64,000 bases of DNA from NCBI RefSeq assembly GCF_003627075.1, contig NZ_CP032630.1, positions 1,488,001 through 1,552,000 of the forward strand. Direction: 5' to 3'. The number at the start of each line of letters is the position of its first letter. The first letter of the stretch is position 1. The DNA is from Protaetiibacter intestinalis. GTDB lineage: Bacteria > Actinomycetota > Actinomycetes > Actinomycetales > Microbacteriaceae. The notes beneath the pieces were generated by a model. It worked only from the letters and a program-made list of their open reading frames with translations. It had not been told where the DNA came from and made no database searches. A program made the position numbers and the translations under genes. Of this stretch, positions 25,861 to 35,784 are shown in pieces.

Positions 25861-27035
25861 GCGGGCTCGTCGCCCGCTTCGCCCCCGTCTTCGACGAGGT
25901 GGGCGCCGAGGCGGTGGCGCGCGAGCACGAACGGCGGCTGCCGTACGCCGAGGTCGAGCGCTTGCGGGAGGCGGGCTTCACGCGCGTCACGCTGCCGCGC
26001 GAGCACGGCGGCGACGCGGCCGACCACGCGGAGCTCTTCGAACTGCTCGCCGAGCTCGCCCGCCGCGACCCGAACCTCGCGCAGCTGTTCCGATCGCACT
26101 TCTCCTTCATCGACCGCACCCTGCACGCCCCGGCCTCTGCCACCCGCGAGGCGCGGCTCGCCCTGCTCGCGGACGGCGCCATCCACGGCAACGCGACGTT
26201 CGAGAAGGGCACCGCGAAGGTCGGCGGCTACGACACGCGCCTCACCTCCGACGGCGACGGCCTGCGGCTCGACGGCCGCAAGTTCTACTCCACGGGCACG
26301 CTCTTCGCCGACCTCGTCTCGGTGCTCGCCGACCGCGAGGGCACCCCGGTGGGCGTGCTCGTGCGCACGGATGCGGCGGGCGTCGCGCGTCTCGACGACT
26401 GGGACGGCTTCGGCCAGCGGATGACCGGATCCGGGACGACCGTGTTCGAGGGGGTGCGGGTGCGCGATGCCGACGTGCTCGAACGCGACGATCGGCCCAC
26501 CCATGCCGGCCCCTTCGTGCAGCTCGTGCTGCTGGCCGTGCTCGCCGGGATCGGGCGTGCCGTCGTCGACGACGGCGTGCGCTTCGTGCGGGCCCGCACG
26601 CGGAGCTACTCGCACGCGGTCGCCGCCCTGCCGCGCGAGGATCCCATCGTGCAGGAGACCGTGGGCGAGCTTTCGGCGGCGTCGTTCGCCGCGGATGCCG
26701 CCCTCGCCCACGCGGTCGCCGCCCTGCGGCGCTCGAGCGCGGCGATCCTCGCGGACGCGCCCGACGACGAGCAGCGCGCCCGGGTGGACGACGCCGAACT
26801 CGCCATGACCCGTGCACAGCTCGTCGTCATCCCGAACGTGCTGCGGGCCGCCACCGAGCTGTTCGAGGTGGGCGGCGCGAGCGCCGTCTCGACCGGCCTC
26901 GCCCTCGACCGCCACTGGCGCAACGCGCGCACCGTGGCATCCCACAACCCCGCGCGCTTCAAGGCGCGCAACGTCGGCGACCACCTCGTGAACGGCACCC
27001 CCGTGGTGTCGTGGTGGACCAACGGCGAGAGCTAG
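25857..27035 (+). CDS. Second DszC/SfnC-like flavin monooxygenase
   Basis: A 392-residue paralog of the monooxygenase encoded two genes upstream, with the same landmarks: GRKFYSTGTLFADL, DDWDGFGQRMTGSGTT and HWRNARTVASHNP. Sequence divergence from the first copy is substantial, suggesting different substrates or a heteromer. The ATG overlaps the reductase stop. It is followed after 10 bp by an NtaA-like gene. Confidence 0.8.
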   Translation: MSGLVARFAPVFDEVGAEAVAREHERRLPYAEVERLREAGFTRVTLPREHGGDAADHAELFELLAELARRDPNLAQLFRSHFSFIDRTLHAPASATREARLALLADGAIHGNATFEKGTAKVGGYDTRLTSDGDGLRLDGRKFYSTGTLFADLVSVLADREGTPVGVLVRTDAAGVARLDDWDGFGQRMTGSGTTVFEGVRVRDADVLERDDRPTHAGPFVQLVLLAVLAGIGRAVVDDGVRFVRARTRSYSHAVAALPREDPIVQETVGELSAASFAADAALAHAVAALRRSSAAILADAPDDEQRARVDDAELAMTRAQLVVIPNVLRAATELFEVGGASAVSTGLALDRHWRNARTVASHNPARFKARNVGDHLVNGTPVVSWWTNGES

Positions 27036-27045
27036 GAAGAGACCC

Positions 27046-28446
27046 GTGCCCGAGAAGAAGCAGCTCATCCTCAACCTGTTCGAGATGAACACGGTGAGCC
27101 ACATCACCCACGGCCTGTGGACGCTGCCCGGCAACAACCGGCACCGCTTCGACGACATCTCCTACTGGCTCGAACTCGCGCAGCTGCTCGAGGACGGCGG
27201 CTTCCACGGGGTGTTCCTCGCGGATGTCGTGGGCGCCTACGACACCTTCCGCGGCGGCTTCGAGACGGCCGCCCGCGAGGGGCTGCAACTGCCCTCGAAC
27301 GACCCGCTGCTCGTCATCCCGGCGATGGCCGCCGTCACCCGCCACCTCGGCTTCGGGGTCACCTTCTCGACGAGCTACGAGCCGCCGTTCACCTTCGCGC
27401 GGCGCATGTCGACCCTCGACCACCTCACCCGCGGGCGCGTCGGCTGGAACATCGTCACCTCCTACCTGCCGAACGCCGCCCGCAACTTCGGGCTCGACGA
27501 CGAGATCCCGCACGACCGCCGCTACGAGATCGCCGACGAGTTCCTCGACGTCGTCTACAAGCTGTGGGAGGGCTCCTGGGACGACGACGCGATCGTCGCG
27601 GATGCGGCGCGCGGCGTCTACGCGGACCCGGCGAAGGTGCGCTACATCGACCACGTGGGCGAGAACTTCCGCGTCGCGGGCCCGCACCTGAGCGCCCCCT
27701 CGCCGCAGCGCACCCCCGTGCTCTACCAGGCCACCGGCTCGCCCGCCGGCATCGAGTTCGCGGGGCGGCACGCCGAGCTCGTCTTCACGGGCGGCCGCAG
27801 TGCCGCGGACTTCCGGGCGAACGCGGCGCGGATGCGGGAGGCCGCCGTGCGCCACGGACGCGACGGATCGGACCTGCGCTTCGTCGTGCAGGCGGGCGTC
27901 GTGGTCGGCCGCACCGAGGAGGAGGCCGCCGACCGCTGGCGGCTGTACCAGGAGCGCACGAGCATCGACGGCATCCTCGCGCACAGCAGCTTCCCGATCG
28001 ACCTGCCCGCGCTGCCGCCGGAGCAGACCATCGGTGCGGCACTCGACGCCGCGGGCGTGCCGCACTCGGCGGTGCCGTACCTCGCGCCCGACACGACCGT
28101 GGGGGAGGCGCTCGCCACCGTGCGCACCTCCCGCGAGGGGCGGTACTTCGTAGCGGGCACGCCGGAGGTGGTGGCCGACGAGATCGAGCGCTGGCTCGAC
28201 GAGGACGGGGTCGACGGCATCAACCTGCGGCAGTACCACTCCTTCGACACCGCCCGCGATTTCGCCGAACTCGTCGTGCCGGAGCTCCGCCGCCGCGGCC
28301 GGCTCGCCGAGCGTCCGGCCGAGCCGCGCACCCTGCGCGAGACGCTCTTCGGTGCGGGCCCCCGGCTGCCCGACGCGCATCCGGCCCGGCGCTACCGCGG
28401 CGGTGCCGCCCTCGAGGTGCCGCGCGAGGCGCTGCGGTTCGGGTAG
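27046..28446 (+). CDS. NtaA/SnaA/DszA-family FMN-dependent monooxygenase
   Basis: A 466-residue luciferase-like flavin monooxygenase. Characteristic motifs are LLEDGGFHGVFLADVVGAYD near residue 50, GRVGWNIVTSYLPNAARNFG (about 128-147) and LYQATGSPAGIEFAGRHAE. Relatives oxidise nitrilotriacetate, EDTA, dimethyl sulfide or dibenzothiophene sulfone. It starts with GTG after GGAAGAGA. It is the last gene of the sulfur operon; together with the two DszC-like proteins it recalls the DszA/DszC pair that cleaves carbon-sulfur bonds. Confidence 0.85.
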   Translation: MPEKKQLILNLFEMNTVSHITHGLWTLPGNNRHRFDDISYWLELAQLLEDGGFHGVFLADVVGAYDTFRGGFETAAREGLQLPSNDPLLVIPAMAAVTRHLGFGVTFSTSYEPPFTFARRMSTLDHLTRGRVGWNIVTSYLPNAARNFGLDDEIPHDRRYEIADEFLDVVYKLWEGSWDDDAIVADAARGVYADPAKVRYIDHVGENFRVAGPHLSAPSPQRTPVLYQATGSPAGIEFAGRHAELVFTGGRSAADFRANAARMREAAVRHGRDGSDLRFVVQAGVVVGRTEEEAADRWRLYQERTSIDGILAHSSFPIDLPALPPEQTIGAALDAAGVPHSAVPYLAPDTTVGEALATVRTSREGRYFVAGTPEVVADEIERWLDEDGVDGINLRQYHSFDTARDFAELVVPELRRRGRLAERPAEPRTLRETLFGAGPRLPDAHPARRYRGGAALEVPREALRFG

Positions 28447-28494
28447 CCCCGCAACCCCCTTGCCAAGCGGCGCCGACAGGCGTGCACTGGTGTC

Positions 28495-28701
28495 ATGAAC
28501 GATTCAGCGCAGAACGTGCAGGATCACCCCCTCGACGAGTCGACCGGCGTGCATCCCCAGCATTTCGACGCCGACGGCTACGTCGTCGGCCAGCCCCACC
28601 ACACGAGCGTCTCGCGCGACGAGCTCGGCTCGCTCGTGCCCCCGGGCACCGACACCGCCATCCCCGTGATCGCCGCACCACCGTCGAGCCCGGTGACCTG
28701 A
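28495..28701 (+). CDS. Small hypothetical protein
   Basis: A 68-residue acidic, His- and Pro-containing protein (VHPQHFDADGYVVGQPHHTS) without membrane segments or known motifs. It lies alone between the monooxygenase and permease genes. No convincing ribosome-binding site precedes the ATG. The plausible amino-acid composition supports a real gene, but this is only moderate evidence. Confidence 0.45.
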   Translation: MNDSAQNVQDHPLDESTGVHPQHFDADGYVVGQPHHTSVSRDELGSLVPPGTDTAIPVIAAPPSSPVT

Positions 28702-28738
28702 GCGCGCGCGGGCGCTGATCCGCCCGTATCGTGAGGGC

Positions 28739-30340
28739 GTGGAGCCTCTCGACCCCGTCATCGCCACCGTCGTCATCCTGCTCCTCGCGGTCGTCGCGTT
28801 CGCCTCCGGCAAGGTGCCGCTCGCGGTCGTCGCCGGCGGTGTCATGGTGGCGCTCTGGGCCACCGGCGTGCTCGAGCTGGGGCAGGTGCTCGCGGGGTTC
28901 GCCGAGCCGACCGTGCTGCTCATCGCGTGCCTCTTCATCGTGAGCGAGGCCCTCGACGCGACCGGGGTGACCGCATGGGTGGGTCAGCTGGTGATCTCAC
29001 GCGCGGGCACCGCGCGCCGGCCGCTCACGCTCGTGATCGCCCTCATCGTCGCCGTGCTGACGGCGTTCATCAGCATCAACGGCGCCGTCGCCGCGCTCGT
29101 GCCCGTCGTCGTGGTGGTCGCGAGTCGCGCCGGGATCGTGCCGTCGAAGCTGCTGCTGCCGGTCGCGTTCGCGGCGAGCGCCGGGTCGCTGCTCACCCTC
29201 ACGGGCACCCCGGTCAACCTGCTCGTGTCGGAGCTCGCGGTCGCCGCGGGCGGCAGGCCCTTCGGCTTCTTCGAGTTCGCGCTCGTCGGCCTTCCGCTCG
29301 TCGTCTGCACGGCGGCGATCGTCGCGCTCGGCGGCGGACGGCTGCTGCCCGTGCGGCAGCCGGACCGCCTCGGCGTGCCGCGCGACGCACGGGCGACCGC
29401 GAAGACGCTGCGCGAGTCGTACCAGCTCGAGCTCGAGCGCCCGCTCATCGGGGTGCGCGAGGGGGTCGTCGAGGTGATGATCGCGCCGCGGTCGACCCTC
29501 ATCGGCCGCGAGATCATCGCCGGCATGCGCACCCGCGACGAGGACCTCGTGATCCTCGCGATCCGCCACGCCAACCCCGACGGCACCGAGGAGTCGCGGC
29601 CCAACGCCGACGGCACGACCACCCTGCGGGCGGGCGATGCCGTGCTCGTGCAGGGCCCGTGGGATGCGCTCGAGCGGTACGCGCGCTCGGCCGACGTCAT
29701 CGCGGTGACGCCGCCCCAGGAGCTGCGTCGGGCGGTGCCGCTGGGGGCCGGCGCGAAGCGTTCGCTCGGGGTGCTCGCCGCCCTCGTGCTGCTGCTCGCG
29801 ACCGCGATCGTGCCGCCCGTGATCGCGGGACTGCTCGCCGTGATGGCCCTCATCGTCGCGCGCGTGCTCTCGCCCGCACAGGCGTTCCGGGCCGTCTCGT
29901 GGACGACGATCGTGCTCATCGCCGGCATGGTGCCGCTGTCGACCGCGTTCGTCACGACGGGCGCGGCCGGGGGCGTGGCGGATGCCGTGCTCGGCTTCAT
30001 CGGGTCGGGGTCGCCGCACCTCGCGCTGCTCGTGCTGGGCGTCATCACCCTCGTGCTCGGCCAGTTCATCTCGAACGTGGCGACGGTGCTCGTGGTCGCC
30101 CCGATCTCGATCGCCCTCGCCCAGTCGATGCAGGTGAGCGTGCAGCCGTTCATGATGGCGCTCACCGTGGTCGGCGCCGCCTCGTTCCTCACCCCGCTCG
30201 CGACGCCCGCGAACCTCATGGTCATGCAGCCCGCCGGCTACCGCTTCGGCGACTACTGGCGCCTCGGGCTGCCCCTCGCGCTGCTCTTCCTCGCGGTCTC
30301 GGTGCTCTACGTGCCGCTCATCTGGCCGTTCGAGCCCTGA
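28739..30340 (+). CDS. SLC13/DASS-family permease with TrkA-C domain
   Basis: A 533-residue membrane protein of the divalent anion/Na+ symporter type. Two membrane halves (about residues 5-205 and 340-530) flank a cytoplasmic TrkA-C-like domain (about 235-325; VREGVVEVMIAPRSTLIGRE, LRAGDAVLVQG). Conserved half-repeat motifs are SINGAVAALVPVV...LTGTPVNLLVSE and FISNVATVLVVAP...TPLATPANLMVMQPA. Such proteins carry sulfate, dicarboxylates or other anions. It starts with GTG. The neighbouring sulfur genes hint at sulfate, but it is a separate unit. Confidence 0.87.
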   Translation: MEPLDPVIATVVILLLAVVAFASGKVPLAVVAGGVMVALWATGVLELGQVLAGFAEPTVLLIACLFIVSEALDATGVTAWVGQLVISRAGTARRPLTLVIALIVAVLTAFISINGAVAALVPVVVVVASRAGIVPSKLLLPVAFAASAGSLLTLTGTPVNLLVSELAVAAGGRPFGFFEFALVGLPLVVCTAAIVALGGGRLLPVRQPDRLGVPRDARATAKTLRESYQLELERPLIGVREGVVEVMIAPRSTLIGREIIAGMRTRDEDLVILAIRHANPDGTEESRPNADGTTTLRAGDAVLVQGPWDALERYARSADVIAVTPPQELRRAVPLGAGAKRSLGVLAALVLLLATAIVPPVIAGLLAVMALIVARVLSPAQAFRAVSWTTIVLIAGMVPLSTAFVTTGAAGGVADAVLGFIGSGSPHLALLVLGVITLVLGQFISNVATVLVVAPISIALAQSMQVSVQPFMMALTVVGAASFLTPLATPANLMVMQPAGYRFGDYWRLGLPLALLFLAVSVLYVPLIWPFEP

Positions 30341-30346
30341 GCTTTC

Positions 30347-30417
30347 CGTTCGGGAGGATGACACGCCGCTCAGCACCCCACCTCGGCGCTCGAGGCGGCG
30401 TGTCGTCCTCCCGAACG
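30347..30417. repeat. 71-bp inverted-repeat element, copy 1 (convergent intergenic)
   Basis: CGTTCGGGAGGATGACACGCCGC (arm 30347-30369 in two parts: CGTTCGGGAGGA, TGACACGCCGC) pairs with 30395-30417, 23 bp with one G-T exception. The 25-bp loop is 30370-30394. It fills the space between two convergent genes, so it may act as a bidirectional terminator. A second copy with nearly the same arms and the same loop length is at 60171-60241. Confidence 0.85.
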
Positions 30418-30432
30418 AAGGGGAGGCGAGCG

Positions 30433-31893
30433 CTACTCCGGGGCGTGCGCCTCGAGGAACTCGTACACCTCGGTCAGGTCGACGCCCGTGAAGGTGCCGG
30501 TCGGCATCGCCGCGAGGAGCGACGAGTGCAGGCGCGCGCTCGGCCACGCCGCGTCCTCCCAGCGGGCCGCGAGCGCATCCGGCGGCCGCCGGCAGCACGC
30601 CGGGTCGGGGCAGGTCGACGCGCGGCGCACCGGGGTGTCGCGCCCGCGGAACCACTTGACGTTCACGAACGGCGTGCCCACGCTCACCGAGAACGAGCCG
30701 TTGCCGGTCGACTGGATGCTCGAGGTGCACCAGTAGGTGCCGTTGGGCTTGTCGGTGTACTGGTGGTACGGGCTGAAGCGGTCCTCCACGTCGAACACCT
30801 GACGGGCCGACCAGTAGCGGCACACCACCTGCCCCTCCACCGCGCCCAGCGCATCCGTCGGGAACAGCGCGCCGTCGTTCTCGTAGGCCTTCGAGATCGC
30901 GCCCGACTCGTGCACCTTGAGGAAGTGCACGGGGATGTCGAGGTGCCGGGTCGCGAGGTTCGTGAAGCGGTGCGCGGCCGTCTCGTAGCTCGTCGCGAAG
31001 GCGTCGCGCAGGTCCTCGACCGAGAGCTCGCGCTTCGCCTTCGCCGAGGTGAGGAAGTCGACCGCGCTCTGCTCGGGGATGAGCAGGGCGCCCGCGAGGT
31101 AGTTCGTCTCGACGCGCTGCCGCAGCAGCTCGGCGTAGTCGCGCGGCTCCTGCTTGCCGAGCACGTGGGCGGCGAGCGCCTGCAGCAGGGCGCTGCGCGG
31201 GTCGCCGCCCTGCCGCACCGGCAGGTAGATGCGCCCGTTCGCGTGGTCGGTGACGGATCGCGTGGTGCTCGGCAGGTCGGCCACGTAGTGCAGGGTGAAG
31301 CCGAGGTGGCGGGCGAGCTCGGAGGCGACGCGCTGGGAGAGCGGGCCGCCCTCGTGCCCGACGGCGGCGAGCAGCTCGGCGGCGGTGCGCTCGAGCTCGG
31401 GGAAGTGGTTGCCTGCCTTGCGCTGCTCGCGGCGCAGCTCGGCGTTGGCGCGGCGGGCCTCCTCGGGGGTGGCCGCGCGCTCGCGGTGCAGGCGGCCGAG
31501 CTCGTCGTGCAGCGCGAGGATCGTCTCGATCGCGTCGTCGCTGAGCGTCTTGCGGATCGGCACCGGGTCGAGGCCGAGGCTCTGGAACAGCGGCCCGCGG
31601 CCGGCGCGTTCGAGCGCGATCTCGAGGGCGGCGCGCCTGCTCGGCGGTTCCTGCTTGAGCAGTTCGTCGACACTCGTGTCGAGGATGCGGGCGAGCCGCT
31701 GCAGCTCGCCGAGCTTGAGCTCGCGCTTGCCGTTCTCGATGAGCGAGACCTGCGAGATGGCGCGGCCGAGCTGGGTCGCGAGGGCGTCGAGGGTCATGCC
31801 GCGGTCGAGGCGCAGCTGCCGGATGCGCCGACCGACGGTCAGGGAGTCGAGCACGTCCTCATCGTCGAACGTCGCGTCGGCTGCCGTGGTCAT
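30433..31893 (-). CDS. ramB: RamB-type regulator of acetate/glyoxylate metabolism
   Basis: A 486-residue regulator with an N-terminal XRE helix-turn-helix ([26 protein letters not shown], about residues 34-59), a middle ImmA/IrrE-like region and a C-terminal short-chain fatty-acyl regulator domain (DUF2083) with Cys residues ([33 protein letters not shown]). It is divergent from isocitrate lyase, the arrangement known for RamB in Corynebacterium and Mycobacterium, where it controls aceA and aceB. No clear copy of the corynebacterial RamB site was seen in the 145-bp divergent region. Confidence 0.88.
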   Translation of the reverse strand: MTTAADATFDDEDVLDSLTVGRRIRQLRLDRGMTLDALATQLGRAISQVSLIENGKRELKLGELQRLARILDTSVDELLKQEPPSRRAALEIALERAGRGPLFQSLGLDPVPIRKTLSDDAIETILALHDELGRLHRERAATPEEARRANAELRREQRKAGNHFPELERTAAELLAAVGHEGGPLSQRVASELARHLGFTLHYVADLPSTTRSVTDHANGRIYLPVRQGGDPRSALLQALAAHVLGKQEPRDYAELLRQRVETNYLAGALLIPEQSAVDFLTSAKAKRELSVEDLRDAFATSYETAAHRFTNLATRHLDIPVHFLKVHESGAISKAYENDGALFPTDALGAVEGQVVCRYWSARQVFDVEDRFSPYHQYTDKPNGTYWCTSSIQSTGNGSFSVSVGTPFVNVKWFRGRDTPVRRASTCPDPACCRRPPDALAARWEDAAWPSARLHSSLLAAMPTGTFTGVDLTEVYEFLEAHAPE

Positions 31894-32038
31894 GCGTCGA
31901 TCGTCGCATCCGCCGTTCTTCTGCTCAAGAGAAAAAGCTGAGAATTTCGGGCGGATTCTGTGGAGAAACCCGGATGCGGCGGGCGCACGATCGATCTACG
32001 CACCGCATCCCGCGGACCCGAATCGGAAGGAACCGACC

Positions 32039-33355
32039 ATGAGCACGACCCCCGCCCGCCCCGGCGACCAGACCCAGACCGCAGCCGAGCTGGAGGCCGA
32101 GTGGGCCGCCGACCCGCGGTGGAGCGGCATCCGCCGCGACTACACCGCGGAGGACGTCGTCGCGCTGCGCGGGCCGGTCCGCGAGGAGGCGACGCTCGCC
32201 CGTCGTGGCGCCGAGCGGCTGTGGGAGTCGATCCTCGCCAACTCCGAGAACCCCGAGCACTGGATCGCCGCCCTGGGCGCCCTCACCGGCAACCAGGCCG
32301 TGCAGCAGGTGCGCGCGGGCCTCGAGGCCATCTACCTCTCCGGCTGGCAGGTCGCCGCCGACGCGAACCTCTCCGGCCAGACCTACCCCGACCAGAGCCT
32401 CTACCCGGCCAACTCGGTGCCGGCCGTCGTGCGCCGAATCAACAACGCGCTGCAGCGCGCCGCGCAGATCGAGTTCGCCGAGACCGGCGAGACGAGCCGC
32501 GACTGGATGGCGCCGATCGTCGCGGATGCCGAGGCCGGCTTCGGCGGCCCGCTCAACGCCTACGAGCTCATGCACCAGATGATCCAGGCGGGCGCGGCGG
32601 GCGTGCACTGGGAGGACCAGCTGGCCTCCGAGAAGAAGTGCGGCCACATGGGCGGCAAGGTGCTCGTGCCCACCAGCCAGCACATCCGCACCCTCAACGC
32701 GGCCCGGCTCGCGGCCGACGTCGCGGGCACCCCGACCGTCATCATCGCCCGCACCGACGCGCTCGCCGCGACGCTGCTCACGAGCGACCACGACGAGCGC
32801 GACCGCGAGTTCCTCACCGGCACCCGCACGGCCGAGGGCTTCTACGAGGTGCAGAACGGCATCGGTCCGGTCATCGCCCGCGGTCACGCCTACGCGCCGT
32901 ACGCCGACCTGCTGTGGGTCGAGTCGGCCGAGCCCGACCTCGAGCTCGCGCGGGCCTTTGCCGAGTCGATCCACTCCGAGTTCCCCGAGCAGAAGCTGTC
33001 GTACAACTGCTCGCCCAGCTTCAACTGGAAGCGCCACCTCGACGACGACCAGATCGCGAAGTTCCAGCGCGAGCTCTCCGCCATGGGGTACGCCTTCCAG
33101 TTCATCACCCTCGCCGGCTTCCACTCCCTCAACCACGGGATGTTCGAGCTCGCGAAGGACTACTCGGCGCGGCACATGACCGCCTACGTCGAGCTGCAGG
33201 AGGCGGAGTTCGCCTCCGAGAAGAGCGGCTACACCGCCACCAAGCACCAGCGCGAGGTGGGCACCGGCTACTTCGACCGGATCGCCACCGCGCTCAACCC
33301 CGACTCGGCCACCCTCGCCCTCGTGGGCAGCACCGAGTCCGACCAGTTCCACTGA
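32039..33355 (+). CDS. aceA: Isocitrate lyase
   Basis: A 438-residue enzyme that splits isocitrate to glyoxylate and succinate, the first step of the glyoxylate shunt. The active-site signature KKCGHMGGK is at residues 199-207 (catalytic Cys201); WEDQLASE and the NCSPSFNWK motif are also present. GGAAGGAA precedes the ATG. It is divergent from ramB and followed by malate synthase. Confidence 0.97.
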   Translation: MSTTPARPGDQTQTAAELEAEWAADPRWSGIRRDYTAEDVVALRGPVREEATLARRGAERLWESILANSENPEHWIAALGALTGNQAVQQVRAGLEAIYLSGWQVAADANLSGQTYPDQSLYPANSVPAVVRRINNALQRAAQIEFAETGETSRDWMAPIVADAEAGFGGPLNAYELMHQMIQAGAAGVHWEDQLASEKKCGHMGGKVLVPTSQHIRTLNAARLAADVAGTPTVIIARTDALAATLLTSDHDERDREFLTGTRTAEGFYEVQNGIGPVIARGHAYAPYADLLWVESAEPDLELARAFAESIHSEFPEQKLSYNCSPSFNWKRHLDDDQIAKFQRELSAMGYAFQFITLAGFHSLNHGMFELAKDYSARHMTAYVELQEAEFASEKSGYTATKHQREVGTGYFDRIATALNPDSATLALVGSTESDQFH

Positions 33356-33363
33356 CCCTCGAT

Positions 33364-33438
33364 GGCCATAGACATGTCTCTGACCCGATAGACACCGGCA
33401 CGCGGGTGTCCAACTGGTCGCTAGACATGTCTATGGCC
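33364..33438. repeat. Cruciform-like inverted repeat between aceA and aceB
   Basis: GGCCATAGACATGTCT (33364-33379) and its exact complement (33423-33438) form 16-bp arms around 43 bp. Inside, GACACC (33391-33396) pairs with GGTGTC (33405-33410). Each outer arm also contains the palindrome AGACATGTCT. It may be a terminator for aceA, a regulator site for aceB, or both. It lies 25 bp before the malate-synthase start. Confidence 0.8.
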
Positions 33439-33462
33439 TCCGAAACCACACGGAGACTTGAG

Positions 33463-35124
33463 ATGAACGCACGGATGGAGGTGCTCGGCCCGCAGGGCGA
33501 GCGCTTCGACGAGATCCTCACCCCGGAGGCGCTGCGCTTCCTCACGCGGCTGCACGACCGCTTCGTCGGCCGCCGGCACGAGATCCTCGCCACCCGGATG
33601 GAGCGGCGTCGGGCGATCGAGAACGGACGCGACCTGCGCTTCCTGCCCGAGACCCGCGAGATCCGCGAGGACCCGGAGTGGCGCGTCGCCGGCGCCGGCC
33701 CCGGCCTCGAGGACCGCCGCGTGGAGATCACCGGCCCGACCGACCGCAAGATGACGATCAACGCCATGAACTCGGGCGCCAAGGTCTGGCTCGCCGACCA
33801 CGAGGATGCGATGAGCCCCACCTGGGCGAACGTCGTGGGCGGCCAGCTCAACCTGTTCGACGCGATCCGTCGGCAGGTCGACTTCACGAGCCCCGAGGGC
33901 AAGGAGTACCGCCTCGGCGAGCAGACCCCGACGATCGTGTTCCGCCCGCGCGGCTGGCACCTCGTCGAGAAGCACCTGCGCTACACGGACGCCCCCGGCA
34001 TCGCCGGCCCCGCGTCCGGTTCGCTCGTCGACTTCGGCCTGTACGCATTCCACAACGCGCATGAGCTGATCGCGCGCGGCTCGGGGCCGTACTTCTACCT
34101 GCCGAAGCTCGAGTCGCACCTCGAGGCGCGGCTGTGGGACGACGTCTTCAGCTTCACCGAGGAACTGCTCGGCATCCCGCACGGCACCATCCGCGCGACG
34201 GTGCTCATCGAGACGATCCCGGCGGCCTTCGAGATGGAGGAGATCCTCTACGAGCTGCGCGACCACTGCGCGGGCCTCAACGCGGGACGGTGGGACTACA
34301 TCTTCTCGATCATCAAGAACTTCCGCGGGCGCGGGGCGGCGTTCACCCTGCCCGACCGCGCGCGGATCACGATGACCGTGCCGTTCATGCGCGCCTACAC
34401 CGAGCTGCTCGTCGCCACCTGCCACAAGCGGGGGGCGCATGCGATCGGCGGCATGAGCGCGTTCATTCCGAACCGCCGCGACCCCGAGGTCACCGCCCGG
34501 GCGCTCGAGCAGGTCTCCGCCGACAAGCGCCGGGAGGCCGGCGACGGTTTCGACGGCACCTGGGTGGCGCATCCCGACCTCATCGACACGGCCCGCGCCG
34601 AGTTCGACGCCGTGCTCGGCGACAAGCCCAACCAGGTGGACCGCCTGCGCGACGACGTGCACGTCGAGGCCCGCGAGCTCGTCGATCTGCGCATCGACGG
34701 CGAGGTGACGGATGCCGGGGTCGCCGCGAACGTGTCGATCGCGTTGCGCTACCTCGAGTCGTGGTTGCGGGGCGTCGGCGCCGCGGCGATCGACAACCTC
34801 ATGGAGGACGCCGCGACCGCGGAGATCAGCCGCTCGCAGCTGTGGCAGTGGATCCGTCAGGGCACCGTCACGAAGGAGGGCACCAAGGTGACCGCCGCCC
34901 ACGTCGAGAACCTGCTCGGTGCGGCGCTCGCCGAGCACCGCACCGAGGACGGCCGCTTCGACGACGCTGCGGAGCTCGTGCGGGGCCTCGCCCTCGGCGA
35001 GGAGTTCCCCACCTTCCTCACGATCGAGGCGTACTCGCGCTTCCTCGTGGAGCCCGAGGTGACCGCGGCCCTCGAGGCGCGTTCGACGGGTCCGATCCCG
35101 GTGGGCGAGGGGCGGGCCGCCTGA
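33463..35124 (+). CDS. aceB: Malate synthase A
   Basis: A 553-residue enzyme that condenses glyoxylate with acetyl-CoA to malate, the second glyoxylate-shunt step. The signature [20 protein letters not shown] (about residues 95-115) includes the catalytic Asp region, and the family Arg/Glu segment [16 protein letters not shown] is present. The ATG at 33463 is chosen because CGGAG precedes it; an in-frame ATG at 33426 lies inside the inverted repeat and would overlap its arm. The stop overlaps the next gene's start (TGATG). Confidence 0.95.
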   Translation: MNARMEVLGPQGERFDEILTPEALRFLTRLHDRFVGRRHEILATRMERRRAIENGRDLRFLPETREIREDPEWRVAGAGPGLEDRRVEITGPTDRKMTINAMNSGAKVWLADHEDAMSPTWANVVGGQLNLFDAIRRQVDFTSPEGKEYRLGEQTPTIVFRPRGWHLVEKHLRYTDAPGIAGPASGSLVDFGLYAFHNAHELIARGSGPYFYLPKLESHLEARLWDDVFSFTEELLGIPHGTIRATVLIETIPAAFEMEEILYELRDHCAGLNAGRWDYIFSIIKNFRGRGAAFTLPDRARITMTVPFMRAYTELLVATCHKRGAHAIGGMSAFIPNRRDPEVTARALEQVSADKRREAGDGFDGTWVAHPDLIDTARAEFDAVLGDKPNQVDRLRDDVHVEARELVDLRIDGEVTDAGVAANVSIALRYLESWLRGVGAAAIDNLMEDAATAEISRSQLWQWIRQGTVTKEGTKVTAAHVENLLGAALAEHRTEDGRFDDAAELVRGLALGEEFPTFLTIEAYSRFLVEPEVTAALEARSTGPIPVGEGRAA

Positions 35125-35678
35125 TGCGCATCGTGCTGGTCGGTCCTCCCGGTGCGGGCAAGGGCACGCAGGGCGAGCTCGTCGCCGAACGGCTGAACGT
35201 GCCGCGCATCGTCGTCGGCGACCTGCTCCGCGCCCACATCGCCGACGGCACCGCGCTCGGCGAGCGGGCGAGGGCCTACGTCGACCGCGGCGAGCTGGTG
35301 CCCGACCATCTCGTGGTGGGCATCGTCGAGCAGGAGCTCGAGCCGCACACCTCGGGCTTCGTGCTCGACGGCTTCCCGCGCTCGGTCATCCAGGCCCGGC
35401 TGCTCGATCGCTTCCTGCGGGCGCGCGCCGCCGAGCTCGACGTCGCGCTGCACTTCGACGTCGAGGATGCCGTGCTCGCCTCGCGGCTGTCGGCTCGCGA
35501 GCGCGCCGACGACACCCCCGAGGTGATCGCGACGCGCATCGGCGGCTTCCGCGCCGCCGAGGAGGCCCTGCTCGAGCACTACCGCGGTCGGGTCGTCGAA
35601 CTGGATGCCGTGGGCGAGGTCGACGAGGTCTTCGAGCGGCTGCTCGACGGGCTGCGCGAGGCGCTCATCGCGGCCTGA
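35124..35678 (+). CDS. Short adenylate-kinase-like protein
   Basis: A 184-residue nucleoside monophosphate kinase of the adenylate kinase family, with P-loop GPPGAGKGTQ, GDLLRAHIADGT, the LDGFPRS motif and DDTPEVIATRI. The LID region is the short form. The standard actinobacterial adk normally sits in the ribosomal-protein cluster after secY and reads STGDMLR; here the equivalent is VVGDLLR. This is therefore likely a second, specialised copy. It is translationally coupled to malate synthase (TGATG), an odd partnership. Confidence 0.85.
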   Translation: MRIVLVGPPGAGKGTQGELVAERLNVPRIVVGDLLRAHIADGTALGERARAYVDRGELVPDHLVVGIVEQELEPHTSGFVLDGFPRSVIQARLLDRFLRARAAELDVALHFDVEDAVLASRLSARERADDTPEVIATRIGGFRAAEEALLEHYRGRVVELDAVGEVDEVFERLLDGLREALIAA

Positions 35679-35690
35679 TCTGTGAGTCCT

Positions 35691-35727
35691 CTCCGAGAGG
35701 TGTCAACACTGTTGACACCTCTCGGAG
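35691..35727. terminator. Perfect 17-bp hairpin after adenylate-kinase-like gene
   Basis: CTCCGAGAGGTGTCAAC (35691-35707), loop ACT, and the exact complement (35711-35727). It begins 12 bp after the stop codon. No T-run follows, so it may be a factor-independent terminator of the high-GC type or an operator for the downstream SDR gene. Confidence 0.7.
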
Positions 35728-35784
35728 GCGTGTCCAGACTTGTCCTGAGCCTCGACGTCGAGGCCGCAGAAAGGACAGGTCATC

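Noticed and set aside
31894..32038. RamB binding site in the ramB-aceA divergent region
   Set aside because: No sequence close to the corynebacterial AAAGTTTGCAAA-type site was seen; binding is possible but not supported by sequence.
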